A DNA stretch of 64,000 bases from Paenibacillus plantiphilus (GCF_927798095.1 NZ_CAKMMF010000027.1:27874-91873); one strand, 5' to 3'; positions 52,398 to 61,359 are shown, numbered from the stretch's first letter. Numbers and translations: made by a program. Notes: generated by a model from the letters alone, not told the origin.

Positions 52398-52804
52398 CCT
52401 TCTCTATTTCCAATATTATACTATAAACTATCAGGAAAACAGCCATGCAAGGATATTGATGAGGTGATACGGGGGTTCCCGCTCCTTTTCCCCACTATCC
52501 CCATGACTCAGTATGACGAACAATCATATGCTTGCTGCTCCCTCGCCCCATCTGAGTAAAGGGGATAGTGCCCATAAGGACACCAGACCCCCATCAATGC
52601 ACATCCGGCCTTGGTTCGCCATTGTCTTGCAATGCCTTCTCCTAATCCTTCAAAGTTGCCCGTACAGGAATAAAACACCGATGAGCATTGACGACTCATC
52701 GATGTTCCATAAGGGGCAGCCTTGGAGATGGCTCTGTCTCTGCACCACAAGCTTCTTCTCCATGCGATGATGGATGTGCATACTACGCTGTTAGAAAACT
52801 GTCA
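52398..52804. other. Intergenic region, no gene seen
   Basis: This 400-bp stretch holds no credible ORF; the open frames on both strands have no ribosome sites and no family resemblance. The only clear structure is the hairpin at 52674-52706. Confidence 0.55.
52674..52706 (-). terminator. Probable terminator of the 52805-53218 gene
   Basis: AACACCGATGAG and CTCATCGATGTT form a 12-bp stem (one wobble), followed on the minus strand by TTATTCC, about 100 bases downstream of the DUF4183 stop. Confidence 0.6.
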
Positions 52805-53218
52805 TTAGGTGAAAATCGTGATGGTCGGAGCAGAAATGGTCGGTGGAGTCGTCAAATCTGATGTTGTGTTGGAGAAGCTTGCGATCTCTAATAAAACAGG
52901 GACGCCTACCGATATATCGATTGCTGCCAGAACCAAGTCAGTCGTCGACAATGTGGAGAGCGCGCTCTGCTGCAAAACACCATTAATATATACATTGGCG
53001 TAATCGTCCGCCGTTAGAGCGGGCAGAACGGTTATTGGATCGTCGGCGTCGTCAACGAAGCTTGCTGCCGGAATCGTCGTAACCGTAGCACCTATCATTC
53101 CAGCGGTTATCGCGGCAAAGTAGCGGGATACGACTGGATTGACAGAGGTTGTAATCACTCCACCGGTAGCTACAGGTGCTGTAGATACGGCCGTATAGAC
53201 CGGTTTAATTACGGGCAT
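52805..53218 (-). CDS. DUF4183 protein (spore-surface-type), copy 1
   Basis: The 137-residue protein is the DUF4183 module: SVNPVVSRYFAAITAGMIGATVTTIPAASFVDDADD, then YANVYINGVLQQSALSTLSTTDLVLAAIDISVGVPVLLEIASFSN. It is rich in Thr, Val and Ala with no signal peptide, as is usual for proteins assembled on the spore surface from the mother cell. Start ATG 53218 has GGAGGAGGTGA 4 bases upstream. It is divergent from the collagen-like DUF4183 gene across 206 bp. The spore-surface location is an inference from family associations. Confidence 0.85.
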   Translation of the reverse strand: MPVIKPVYTAVSTAPVATGGVITTSVNPVVSRYFAAITAGMIGATVTTIPAASFVDDADDPITVLPALTADDYANVYINGVLQQSALSTLSTTDLVLAAIDISVGVPVLLEIASFSNTTSDLTTPPTISAPTITIFT

Positions 53219-53424
53219 GCTGTCACCTCCTCCACAAGCTGTAATATCCGAATAAATGACTCGGACCTTTAGTAGTAGATGAATGCAGATGGCAGATAGA
53301 AACGGCTTATTTACTATAAACCTAATATTTATTCTATAGTGTGCATAATGGAATAGTTGTCTGTCCATGCCGTCGCATCGTTCCACAACATAAAATAATA
53401 AAGTTGATAAGGGGGCTGATAATA

Positions 53425-54201
53425 TTGAAATGTCCTGCACGCAGCAAGCGCACAGCCCGCAAAAAAGCAAGAAGGCAAAAAATTCGAAGGCATCGGCATC
53501 ATAAGAAATGCTGCTGCAAGCAGCGGACTAAATACAGGGGAGCGCGCTGCAGAAATCAGACTGCTGCACGTGTAGGGCCGCAAGGGCCCGCAGGTCCAAT
53601 GGGACCGCAGGGGCTGCAAGGGATTCAGGGAATCGCAGGCGCATACGGCACTCCGAACAGCGAGGGCTATTTGGAATCACATGAAGGGCCATATGCTGCA
53701 GGAGCACAAGGACCGCAAGGAGTACAAGGAGTACCGGGGCCGCAAGGAGCGCAAGGTGTCGTTGGACCGCAAGGACCTCCCGGGTCTGCGGGAATTCAAG
53801 GCGCTCAAGGAATCGAGGGCGCTCAAGGAATCCAAGGCGAGCAAGGACCTGTCGGTCCGCAGGGCGAGCAGGGTCCTACAGGACCGCCAAGTATACAGGG
53901 AGTTGTGATTACGCCTGCTGCTCGAAGATATTTCTATTCCGCAGCTGCCAATATTGATCTTCCCATCGTTATACCGGCTAATCAATTTATTGATGATAAC
54001 GGAGTAATGACGATTGTATTTAGCGGCATTGGACCAAGCAGCTATGCGAATGTCTATATTAACGGAATTCTACAGCAGGACAGCCTGTACACAGTGAGCG
54101 CTAACGCATTAACCCTCTCTCTTGAGCAGGGCGACATCATTTATCAGGGAACGCCTATCATTCTTGAAACGGTTCAATTCAGCGCCCAAATCATTGTATG
54201 A
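53425..54201 (+). CDS. Collagen-like repeat protein with C-terminal DUF4183 (exosporium-type)
   Basis: The 258-residue protein has a very basic N-terminal region (KCPARSKRTARKKARRQKIRRHRHHKKCCCKQ) including a CCC cluster. It is followed by ~105 residues of Gly-X-Y collagen repeats (GPQGPAGPMGPQGLQGIQG..., interrupted once by AYGTPNSEGYLESHEGPYA) and a C-terminal DUF4183 domain (VVITPAARRYFYSAAAN... YANVYINGILQQDSLYTVSANALTL). This architecture parallels BclA-type spore filaments, where a globular C-terminal head caps a collagen stalk. The start is TTG 53425 with AAGGGGG 9 bases upstream. The Cys cluster may crosslink it to the spore coat. Confidence 0.85.
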   Translation: MKCPARSKRTARKKARRQKIRRHRHHKKCCCKQRTKYRGARCRNQTAARVGPQGPAGPMGPQGLQGIQGIAGAYGTPNSEGYLESHEGPYAAGAQGPQGVQGVPGPQGAQGVVGPQGPPGSAGIQGAQGIEGAQGIQGEQGPVGPQGEQGPTGPPSIQGVVITPAARRYFYSAAANIDLPIVIPANQFIDDNGVMTIVFSGIGPSSYANVYINGILQQDSLYTVSANALTLSLEQGDIIYQGTPIILETVQFSAQIIV

Positions 54202-54218
54202 ATATCGCCTTCACCCTT

Positions 54219-54629
54219 CTAATCCGTTATCGTAGTCGTGACGGCAATATCATTAGTTGATGTGGATGTGGCGGATGAAGTGAAGTTCACAACCTCCACA
54301 ACTATATTTGCTCCCACAAGAAGGGCAGTTCCAATAATCAGGCTCGTCGTAGAAAGTGTCGTTAGTCCGCTGCGCTGCAGTGCACCGTTCACAAATACGT
54401 TATAGTAGCCGCTGCTCGTCGGAACCGTCAGACCGCCTGCCGGGATTGCTGCGCCATTGTCGCCAGTAAAGCTCGTTGCCGGAATCGTTGTCGTTCCTCC
54501 CAAAATATTGCCAAGCACAACCGTTGCGGTATAACGCCTGACCGTCGGGACTATATTGGTTACTGTCGTGATCGTAATCGTACCGCTTACTACACTCTCC
54601 GCTTCAAGATGGATTCTAATAACAGCCAT
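54219..54629 (-). CDS. DUF4183 protein (spore-surface-type), copy 2
   Basis: The 136-residue DUF4183 protein has the features VPTVRRYTATVVLGNILGGTTTIPATSFTGDNG, then YYNVFVNGALQRSGLTTLSTTSLIIGTALLVGANIVVEVVNF. It is Thr/Ser/Val-rich without a signal peptide. It is convergent with the collagen-like gene (17-bp gap) and similar in size to copy 1. GAGGAAC precedes the ATG at 54629. A role on the spore surface is inferred. Confidence 0.82.
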   Translation of the reverse strand: MAVIRIHLEAESVVSGTITITTVTNIVPTVRRYTATVVLGNILGGTTTIPATSFTGDNGAAIPAGGLTVPTSSGYYNVFVNGALQRSGLTTLSTTSLIIGTALLVGANIVVEVVNFTSSATSTSTNDIAVTTTITD

Positions 54630-54754
54630 AGTTCCTCCTCACTGCCTTTCGTTAAAGAGTACTATACTCTATGCTGTTTATTATCATTGGCTTGGACGAA
54701 CATCAAGCAGGAAGGCAGCAGCATCATGCTGTGAAGCATACAATTCGTCAGCCT

Positions 54755-55483
54755 CTAGGCTTGCACCGGCTTCAATGGCCATACATGTACATCTATCCTA
54801 CTGCAATAGTGGGCGCAATGCGGCGCTGCTGCTATATCTATTCCGGACAGTTGAAGCATCGTATTGTCGCTGATCTCGTACGCAGCATCCTGCAGCTCCC
54901 ACGGCTCATGATTGATTTCCGACATCCATATTCGGTTGCGAGACTCGCTATATAGACAATACCTTTCAACCAGCCAATAATCCAACGTCCCTGCCTCTGC
55001 GCGATACACTTCAGATATTGGTCGATAGCTCCCCTTGAAAATAAAGCTGCCCTCATTTCTGAAGCTATCATAGACAATCTTCCCGTCTGCCTGACGCTCC
55101 AAGCTCATATTCGCGTAGCAATAAGGCAAGTGATAGAATCTTCTGCCGAAGTAGACACCTAGCGCGCTCTTCGCATCCAGACTGAAGAAATAGACGCCAG
55201 ACTTATCGCCGACCTTCACATACGTTCTAACATTCAGTTCCGGAAACTGCGATAGATAGGGCACAGACGGCGTTCCCCTGAAGCGGATTCCGCTCATCCA
55301 GAAAGGCACAATGCTGATCCAAGCCTCTTGTTCATAAGTATCGAGCTCCAGCCCCACAGGAATATGCGGCCTAAGCAATTCCGGCTTTACAGCATAATGC
55401 AAAAACAATAGATCACGCCAGCTTTGTTTGATGATCCATGAGCTGCTCGGCGCAGGCCACGGTCTCTGCTTATTCGTTATCAT
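54755..55483 (-). CDS. DUF2071 (YqjF-like) protein
   Basis: The 242-residue protein matches DUF2071: QSWRDLLFLHYAVKPELLRPHIPVGLELDTYEQEAWISIVPFWMSGIRFRGTPSVPYLSQFPELNVRTYVKVGDKSGVYFFSLDAKSALGVYFGRRFYHLPYCYANM. These proteins have an acetoacetate-decarboxylase-like beta fold without known activity. The length and motif order are standard. Start ATG 55483 has GGGGGCG upstream. No pathway context is visible. Confidence 0.88.
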   Translation of the reverse strand: MITNKQRPWPAPSSSWIIKQSWRDLLFLHYAVKPELLRPHIPVGLELDTYEQEAWISIVPFWMSGIRFRGTPSVPYLSQFPELNVRTYVKVGDKSGVYFFSLDAKSALGVYFGRRFYHLPYCYANMSLERQADGKIVYDSFRNEGSFIFKGSYRPISEVYRAEAGTLDYWLVERYCLYSESRNRIWMSEINHEPWELQDAAYEISDNTMLQLSGIDIAAAPHCAHYCSRIDVHVWPLKPVQA

Positions 55484-55543
55484 CCGAGCGCCCCCTCATC
55501 ATCCTTGCAGCATGTAGGTTCTGGTATTGAAGCTGGCCACCGA

Positions 55544-56824
55544 TCAACCCCTTTTTTGACCAATCGCAAACAGTTTTGTTCCAGCCACATATAATGTACC
55601 ATCCTTACCAATGGCAACAGGAGTATGCAGGGAGTGGTAAAGCGGCAGCACCCAATTTTTTTTCTTGGTTTTTATGTTTAAAGATATCACTCCGCTTCTA
55701 CTGCTGCTATAACCAGCTTTAGCTTCCATATACGGGAATATAACATTCTGTTTCTTGTCTATTACCGCATTGTCTGTTGCCAAGTAGCTGGATTCTGCTG
55801 GAATTCCAAAAGGATTGAATCCCCAAAGTAATTTCCCATTCGAATCATATACCCTTTGACCATAATAGATGTATCCTTGCTCGCTAATAGAAGGACCTTT
55901 CCAGTTGTTCACGCTGCCCCTTTTTTCGAAAATCGTCTTCTTGAGTACTCCATGTACATCATACATATATAAACTATCCCCTCCTATTACATAGAGAAGA
56001 TTATTATAATAGACAGGTGAAGCCAAATTATATCCTTTATAATGCTTGCTAAACAGCTGCTTGCCATCCTTCGTGTATTTCATTAAGTATCCTTCATCAA
56101 TATTTCTGCTCTTTTTATTAAATTTGAATATACTGAAATATATATTGCCCTTAACAAATACCGGAGATGTATTTTGTGTTGGCAAACTCCCATCGGGAAG
56201 TGTAAGATTCTTGTTGACTGTCATTTCACCATCGGATGTAACACCAATCAATCTATGCTTATAAATAAACGTATTTGAATTATTCTTTTTATCAGTACCT
56301 GCAAAATAATTTACTATAAAAGTAATGAAACCATCGCTATCTAGAGACACTTCGTCAAATAACCCCTGCCTCATATTCTCATATTTGTTCTCCCATACCA
56401 ATTCCCCTTCGGTTGTATATTTAGATAGAACCCCTATATATTCCAAGCTTGAATCATTCGTTATACCTTCTCCTGCGACTATGAGAAATTTATCATCATA
56501 AAGATATAACCCTCTATTACTGCTTTTAATAGAAAGTGTTGTCGTCCATTTGATTTTTCCGTTTGGATCGATTGCCTTTAACTTGAAGTAGGGGTATTCA
56601 TCAATAAGAGCAAAAATCGTCCCTTTCGAATCAATTACCATTTGTCTTACAGCGCCGTTAAAAGCAATATTCCACTTAATTTCCGGTTTCGTAATCGCTG
56701 TGTAAGGAGATTGTCGAGTCCAATTATTAGATGCAAGAACAGATTCCGATCCTGCACTCACTGCTCCTCCTGTGCTGCTTGCGAGAACAACCATAACCAA
56801 AATAATAAACAACAACCTTCTCAA
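55544..56824 (-). CDS. Secreted PQQ-like beta-propeller protein
   Basis: The 426-residue protein has a signal peptide (LLFIILVMVVLASSTGGAVSA) and about six or seven repeated blade motifs of the form DSKGTIFALI..., DPNGKIKWTTTL, TEGELVWENKYENM, SDGEMTVNKNL, KDGKQLFSKHY, VHGVLKKTI, SNGKLLWGFNP and KDGTLYVAGTKL. These motifs are typical of PQQ/Quinoprotein-type propellers. No catalytic residues for a quinoprotein are evident, so it is probably a binding or scaffold protein at the cell surface. The start is TTG 56824 with GGAGGGGG 7 bases upstream. Confidence 0.8.
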   Translation of the reverse strand: MRRLLFIILVMVVLASSTGGAVSAGSESVLASNNWTRQSPYTAITKPEIKWNIAFNGAVRQMVIDSKGTIFALIDEYPYFKLKAIDPNGKIKWTTTLSIKSSNRGLYLYDDKFLIVAGEGITNDSSLEYIGVLSKYTTEGELVWENKYENMRQGLFDEVSLDSDGFITFIVNYFAGTDKKNNSNTFIYKHRLIGVTSDGEMTVNKNLTLPDGSLPTQNTSPVFVKGNIYFSIFKFNKKSRNIDEGYLMKYTKDGKQLFSKHYKGYNLASPVYYNNLLYVIGGDSLYMYDVHGVLKKTIFEKRGSVNNWKGPSISEQGYIYYGQRVYDSNGKLLWGFNPFGIPAESSYLATDNAVIDKKQNVIFPYMEAKAGYSSSRSGVISLNIKTKKKNWVLPLYHSLHTPVAIGKDGTLYVAGTKLFAIGQKRG

Positions 56825-57181
56825 TATACTTCCCCCTCCATAACATCTGTCTCTATTTCAATCTCATTCCTACATTCTATACCATATACAATAAATTCCT
56901 CTTACTCAATGAAATTCCTCTTTTACATTCAAAAGGGGCTGTCCAATAAGACCCCAAATAAAAAGGTTGGCTGTAGTAGTCGTTTGATTACGCAAAAAAA
57001 TCGTCCTTTCCTAAATGGGTGTGTGGTAACTTCCATTTTACAAGAAAAGACGATTTTTTTTGTGTTTTTTTACATACAACGAAAACAGGGGCGGACCAGA
57101 AGTCAGTTTTCACTGACTTTCTGGACAGCCCCTATTACACATCTGATTTGCTGCAGCACGTGATTTCCCATTTCCCCCTGC
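56825..57181. other. Intergenic region largely occupied by a MITE
   Basis: Apart from the promoter region of the propeller gene next to 56825, most of this 357-bp stretch is the inverted-repeat element at 56934-57133. No gene was seen. Confidence 0.65.
56934..57133. mobile_element. ~200-bp MITE-like element with AGGGGCTGTCCA termini
   Basis: The element starts AGGGGCTGTCCA (56934) and ends TGGACAGCCCCT (57133), perfect 12-bp terminal inverted repeats. Similarity continues imperfectly inward (AATAAGAC / GAAAGTC). It has an inner inverted repeat around AAAAAAATCGTC / GACGATTTTTTTT and no transposase. Such ends are typical of short elements mobilised by a transposase supplied elsewhere. A target duplication was not obvious. 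Confidence 0.75.
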
Positions 57182-58033
57182 CTAGAGGGCAGGTGTACAA
57201 GCCAGCCCCCTCTTCACGAGCGGGCAGGTTGGACAGTAGTCCTCTCCCCCGTCGGAGAGCTTGTAATACAGGCAGCAGGTCTTCCGCAGGCGTATCGGCT
57301 CGGCAGAGCCGGGAACCTCGCATTTGGGGCTGTAATAGGCAGCCAGCGGGTTTTGTTTTTCCCCGAACAGGGACGCAGGCGCATGATGAATTAAATAGTC
57401 GAAATCCTCCTGCCTGCGCAATTTCTCCTCCGCACTCGCTGCCTCAGCCATCCGCTTCTCATACAACACATATACGAAGATCGCTGTGTTCTCCCACAAC
57501 AGAGACATTGGTATGCGGGCAGCCTTGGATATGGACCGCCATACAGCCGCCAGATGGTCGGCGAATATGCTTCGAATCATGCCATCGCGCCACTCAGCGC
57601 GATTCCCGCCGTCAGGCTGCGCCTCACGCCATTCATCCCGGCTCACACCGTCTGGCTCCGTTATCCCGACATGGCCCAGACGCAGTTTGGGCTGCCAGCT
57701 ATCCTCGTTCCGATAAGCGGATTCGACATTACAATTATCGATAGACAGATCGAAGCCTTTATTATACATCGTTATCGCGTACAGAGCGGGAGAAACGATC
57801 AGGAATGCATACCTCTTCGAGAATGTGGACGCCGTGACACTGATAGAGGGGGATTCATACATCACTCCCAATTGCTCCAAATATTCGACACACCGCTGCT
57901 TGTTCAACAAATCCCGGGATGAAATAGAAAGCTTGCGATCAGAAGATTCTGCTGCCGTCATTCGCATTTCGCTCGTTAAGTATTCCCATTCCCCGGGCTT
58001 CAGCAGCGACGGAGACGATAATGTTTCGCCCAT
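57182..58033 (-). CDS. FhuF-like siderophore-iron reductase ([2Fe-2S])
   Basis: The 283-residue protein ends in CCLYYKLSDGGEDYCPTC, the CC-x12-C-x2-C cluster motif of FhuF-type ferric reductases, which release iron from siderophores in the cytoplasm. The N-terminal ~200 residues, with VTASTFSKRYAFLIVSPALYAITMYNKG and WENTAIFVYVLYEKRM, fit the FhuF/IucA-C-terminal-like family. Start ATG 58033 has GGGAGGAAGG upstream; the frame extends to 58150 without support. It follows the two FecCD permease genes by 34 bases, in the same operon. Confidence 0.85.
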   Translation of the reverse strand: MGETLSSPSLLKPGEWEYLTSEMRMTAAESSDRKLSISSRDLLNKQRCVEYLEQLGVMYESPSISVTASTFSKRYAFLIVSPALYAITMYNKGFDLSIDNCNVESAYRNEDSWQPKLRLGHVGITEPDGVSRDEWREAQPDGGNRAEWRDGMIRSIFADHLAAVWRSISKAARIPMSLLWENTAIFVYVLYEKRMAEAASAEEKLRRQEDFDYLIHHAPASLFGEKQNPLAAYYSPKCEVPGSAEPIRLRKTCCLYYKLSDGGEDYCPTCPLVKRGLACTPAL

Positions 58034-58067
58034 TTTCCTTCCTCCCTTTCCTAAGCTACACGAAGTG

Positions 58068-59108
58068 TTAATTATTGCGATTCTTGAACAGCAGATAAAT
58101 AAAGAAAGGCGCGCCGATACCCGCTGTAAAAACACCCGCAGGAACATCAAGCGGCAGAAAAGCGGTTCTCGCTATAATATCCGCCGCACAAACGATCAAA
58201 CCGCCAATCATCGCACAAACAGGAACCAGTCTGGCGAACGAGCGCCCTACTATTTTCCGAGAAATATGGGGTGCAATTAAGCCGACGAAGCCGATTCCTC
58301 CAGCATATGCAACGGCAGAGCCCGCTAATGCCACACTGATAATTAGCAGGCAGAATCGGTGCAGCTGTACTCTCGCGCCCAGGCCGATCGCGACCTGATC
58401 TCCGAGCTCCTGCACGTTGACTGCTCTTGAGAAAAACAGCGCGAGCGGTACACATACGAGAAGCCATGGCAGCATGGCGTATACTTCATCCCAATTAGCT
58501 CCGTAGACGCTTCCCGTCATCCATATATAGGCTTTGTTTAAGGAGGCCGTCGAGCTGAGGACGATCATCATTGTTGTACTGGCTCCGGTAGCTGCCGCTA
58601 TCCCGATTCCGATAAGCACCAGCCGAATGGGCGTAACGCCCCTTTTCCATGCCAGCGCATAAATTAGCAGGGAGATGACGGCCGCCCCGAGTATTGCCGC
58701 AAGCGGCAGCCAATTCATACTGATCGCACCTGAGAAATATACGATAAAAACAACCGCCGCCACTGAAGCGCCGCCCGTAACCCCGATAATATCAGGGGAA
58801 GCCAGCGGATTGCGGATGATCCCCTGCAGAATTAAACCGGATATGCCAAGGGCTGCTCCTACAAGCAAGGAAAGCAGCATGCGCGGCAGTCTAAGCGTGT
58901 CAATGGTAAAGCTGTGTTCACCGGTTCCCATGCCCAGCAAATGTTTGAATACTTCGATCGGAGAGATCATCGTACTTCCCATTGACAGACCCGCGATAAA
59001 CAGAAGCAGCGATAAAATAAACAATATCGAGATGGCGACAGCCGTTCTCCGGCCTGTTGAAAAGGAGAGTCTGCCCCCTCGGTCTCGCACTGTTGTATGA
59101 TTGCTCAT
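58068..59108 (-). CDS. Iron-siderophore ABC transporter permease (FecCD family), second subunit
   Basis: The 346-residue FecCD-type permease has about nine or ten membrane helices and the family motifs TLRLPRMLLSLLVGAALGISGLILQGIIRNPLASPDIIGVTGGAS, GIGFVGLIAPHISRKIVG and ADIIARTAFLPLDVPAGVFTAGIGAPFFIYLL. It forms a heterodimer with the upstream permease for uptake of ferric siderophore. Its ATG (59108) overlaps the preceding stop (ATGA). No ATPase gene is in the cluster, so an ATPase encoded elsewhere, as with FhuC-type shared ATPases, is probably used. Confidence 0.93.
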   Translation of the reverse strand: MSNHTTVRDRGGRLSFSTGRRTAVAISILFILSLLLFIAGLSMGSTMISPIEVFKHLLGMGTGEHSFTIDTLRLPRMLLSLLVGAALGISGLILQGIIRNPLASPDIIGVTGGASVAAVVFIVYFSGAISMNWLPLAAILGAAVISLLIYALAWKRGVTPIRLVLIGIGIAAATGASTTMMIVLSSTASLNKAYIWMTGSVYGANWDEVYAMLPWLLVCVPLALFFSRAVNVQELGDQVAIGLGARVQLHRFCLLIISVALAGSAVAYAGGIGFVGLIAPHISRKIVGRSFARLVPVCAMIGGLIVCAADIIARTAFLPLDVPAGVFTAGIGAPFFIYLLFKNRNN

Positions 59109-60118
59109 TCCCGCGCAAACCCCCTGCGTGCAATATAAATGAAGAACGGTGTTCCGATGAGCGCCGTCATGACGCCGATGGGCATCTCTTGCGGCATAAT
59201 GACAAACCGCGCCACCACATCCGCCGCCAGCAGCAAGCTCGCGCCAATCAGCGCACAATAAGGAATGATCCATCGATAATCGATGCCGACAAGCGACCGG
59301 ACGATATGTGGAACGATTAGTCCGATGAAGCCGATGGAGCCGCCTACCGCGACTGAGCCGCCTGCAAGCACGATGATGACGGCCGCCATCAGCAGCTTCA
59401 CCAATATCGTCCGCTGCCCCAGTCCTTTGGCTATATCGTCGCCCGATGTCAATATATTGACCGATCGGCCAAGCAGGAACGCCAGAATGACGGCCCCGGC
59501 CATGAAAGGCAATATCGGCAGCAGCATATCCAGCTCTCTTCCGGCAACCGATCCCGCCAGCCAGAACAGCACTCCCTCCAAATTTTGCTCGCTAATGACC
59601 AGCAGACCTTGGGTGAAGGAGACGAATAAAGCTGAGATCGCAGCGCCTGCCAGCACAATTTTGATCGGAGTCAGTCCACCCCGTCCGAGCGACCCCAGCA
59701 AATAAACGAATACGGCCGCAACCCCTGCTCCTATAAAGCCAATCCACATATAGTGAGTTAATGAGGTTACGGATAAAAAGGTAGCGGCAAACACGATAAA
59801 AAAAATCGCGCCCGCATTGATTCCGAAAATACTTGGAGAAGCGAGCGGGTTTCGAGTCAATGCCTGCATGAATGCCCCTGCAATCGCAAGACTGGCTCCG
59901 ATAACAGTTGCAATGACGGCCCGCGATATTCGCGTTGTCGTAATGACAATATGCTCTGTTGAGGACGGATCATAATTCAAAAATGCATCTATCGTCGTTC
60001 CAAAGGGGATCGGGATTTGACCAAACGCGATGCTGGAAACAAATGCAGCGACAAATAGGCTTGAAGCAAAAATCAAGCCCCATATTTTCAAGGATGCACG
60101 GGGGAATAGATAGGTCAT
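59105..60118 (-). CDS. Iron-siderophore ABC transporter permease (FecCD family), first subunit
   Basis: The 337-residue FecCD-type permease has the motifs RISRAVIATVIGASLAIAGAFMQALTRNPLASPSIFGINAGA, GSIGFIGLIVPHIVRSLVG and ADVVARFVIMPQEMPIGVMTALIGTPFFIYI. The frame is open to 60175, but ATG 60118 has GAGGGAG 4-5 bases upstream and lies after a hairpin (60154-60188), so the shorter form is preferred. It is transcribed with the second permease and the FhuF-like gene, downstream of the binding protein. Confidence 0.93.
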   Translation of the reverse strand: MTYLFPRASLKIWGLIFASSLFVAAFVSSIAFGQIPIPFGTTIDAFLNYDPSSTEHIVITTTRISRAVIATVIGASLAIAGAFMQALTRNPLASPSIFGINAGAIFFIVFAATFLSVTSLTHYMWIGFIGAGVAAVFVYLLGSLGRGGLTPIKIVLAGAAISALFVSFTQGLLVISEQNLEGVLFWLAGSVAGRELDMLLPILPFMAGAVILAFLLGRSVNILTSGDDIAKGLGQRTILVKLLMAAVIIVLAGGSVAVGGSIGFIGLIVPHIVRSLVGIDYRWIIPYCALIGASLLLAADVVARFVIMPQEMPIGVMTALIGTPFFIYIARRGFARE

Positions 60119-60153
60119 TTTCTCCCTCTTCTTTATCGTATTTGAGAAAAAAC

Positions 60154-60188
60154 AAAAATAGGAGGGCTTGCGCATCCATCCTATTTTT
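60154..60188 (-). terminator. Hairpin between binding-protein and permease genes
   Basis: AAAAATAGGA (60154-60163) and TCCTATTTTT (60179-60188) form a 10-bp stem whose 3' half on the minus strand is T-rich. It can act as a partial terminator or as an mRNA 3'-stabilising structure. Confidence 0.6.
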
Positions 60189-60216
60189 GCGTTCTATTAT
60201 TTTCTGAAAGGGAGTC

Positions 60217-61266
60217 TTATTTCGCTAATCCGAAATGCTCATAGACCTCATTCAGCAAATTATTGGCGGAAAGGATGCCTCCCGCATTATTCCACGTCAC
60301 CTCGTTGACCATATACACCTGGTTGTTCTTCACCGCATCAAGCTCTTTCCACAGCGGATGACTCGTCCATTCGGTGAAGGTTTTCTCGACAGCCGCATCC
60401 TCTTCAGCATCAAATTTGAAAATAAAGAATACCTTCGCATTCATGCTCGGAATGCTTTCTTTGCTCGTCAGCTTGAGGACGACTGTGCCTTTATCCACTT
60501 CCGCCTGATGCGCAGCCGGACGAACGAAGCCAAGCTCTTCCAGAATATCGCCGGCATAACCCGTCACATAAACACGGGAATGATCGGCTCTAAAGTTCAG
60601 AACAGCCTGCTCGACCGGCCATTGATCTCCCAGCTTTTCCTTGACCTTCGCTTTGAAATCAACTACCCGATGATCCCAATCTGCTAGAAGCTGGGCGACC
60701 TCGTCCTGTTTATTCATCGCCTTCCCCATCAAATCCATCGTTTCCTTGAATTTATAGACGGTTTCATGAGTAACGGTAGGAGCGATCTCGGATAGCTGCT
60801 TATAAACTTCCTCATGCCGCAATTTACTAGCAATAATCAAATCCGGCTTCAGCTTGGCGATCTCCTCCAGATTCGGCTGCGTCTCCAGACCGACATGCTG
60901 GACGCCTTCCAGCTCCGCTCTCAAATATTTGTACATGGGCTGCTCGGCCCAGGAATCAACAACCCCTACTGGCTTCACGCCAAGAGCAACTGCAACATCA
61001 GTCGCGCCCTGATACAGCGTTACAATTCTTGTCGGTGTTCCTTTAATTTCCGTCTTTCCCATTGCATGTTCAATGACGCGGACCGCATCAGCCTCGTTAG
61101 CCGCATTCGCACTGTTAGCGCTGTTGTCGCCGCCCGTGCTGCCGGCCTCCTGCTTATTCCCCTGCACGGCCGGTTCTGTATTGTTGTTCGCTCCGCAGCC
61201 TGCGATAACGAATACTGTGAATATAATTGCCGCCAATACCGATAAAGCTTTACGTGATTTGTACAT
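60217..61266 (-). CDS. Iron-siderophore-binding lipoprotein (FecB/FhuD type)
   Basis: The 349-residue lipoprotein has lipobox VIAGC-G followed by an Asn/Ala spacer. The class III periplasmic-binding domain has TRIVTLYQGATDVAVALGVKPVGVVDS, LEEIAKLKPDLIIASKLRHEEVYKQLSEIAPTV, and DILEELGFVRPAAHQ. It captures a ferric siderophore outside the membrane and delivers it to the FecCD permeases encoded downstream. ATG 61266 has GGGAGAGGG upstream. A Fur-box-like sequence overlaps the promoter region. The class of siderophore cannot be told. Confidence 0.92.
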   Translation of the reverse strand: MYKSRKALSVLAAIIFTVFVIAGCGANNNTEPAVQGNKQEAGSTGGDNSANSANAANEADAVRVIEHAMGKTEIKGTPTRIVTLYQGATDVAVALGVKPVGVVDSWAEQPMYKYLRAELEGVQHVGLETQPNLEEIAKLKPDLIIASKLRHEEVYKQLSEIAPTVTHETVYKFKETMDLMGKAMNKQDEVAQLLADWDHRVVDFKAKVKEKLGDQWPVEQAVLNFRADHSRVYVTGYAGDILEELGFVRPAAHQAEVDKGTVVLKLTSKESIPSMNAKVFFIFKFDAEEDAAVEKTFTEWTSHPLWKELDAVKNNQVYMVNEVTWNNAGGILSANNLLNEVYEHFGLAK

Positions 61267-61303
61267 TTCTGTCCCTCTCCCTGTGCCTGTCTAGTCGTGT
61301 AAT

Positions 61304-61330
61304 TGATATTGATTCTCATTGATAATTATA
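61304..61330 (-). promoter_or_regulatory. Fur-box-like operator at the binding-protein promoter
   Basis: TGATATTGATTCTCA (61304-61318) matches the Fur core TGATAATNATTATCA with two mismatches, and a further TTGATAAT overlaps at 61319-61326. On the minus strand TATAAT (61325-61330) is a good -10 for the lipoprotein gene, with a weak -35. Confidence 0.7.
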
Positions 61331-61359
61331 CGGAAGTTATCCGTAATGAACATGGACAT

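Noticed and set aside
52508..52770. 80- to 85-codon ORFs on both strands
   Set aside because: There is no ribosome site and no family, and a terminator-like hairpin lies inside.
53677..53985. Antisense and alternate-frame ORFs in the collagen-like gene
   Set aside because: The Gly-X-Y repeat DNA produces long open frames in other phases; only the plus-strand frame has a start signal and a conserved C-terminal domain.
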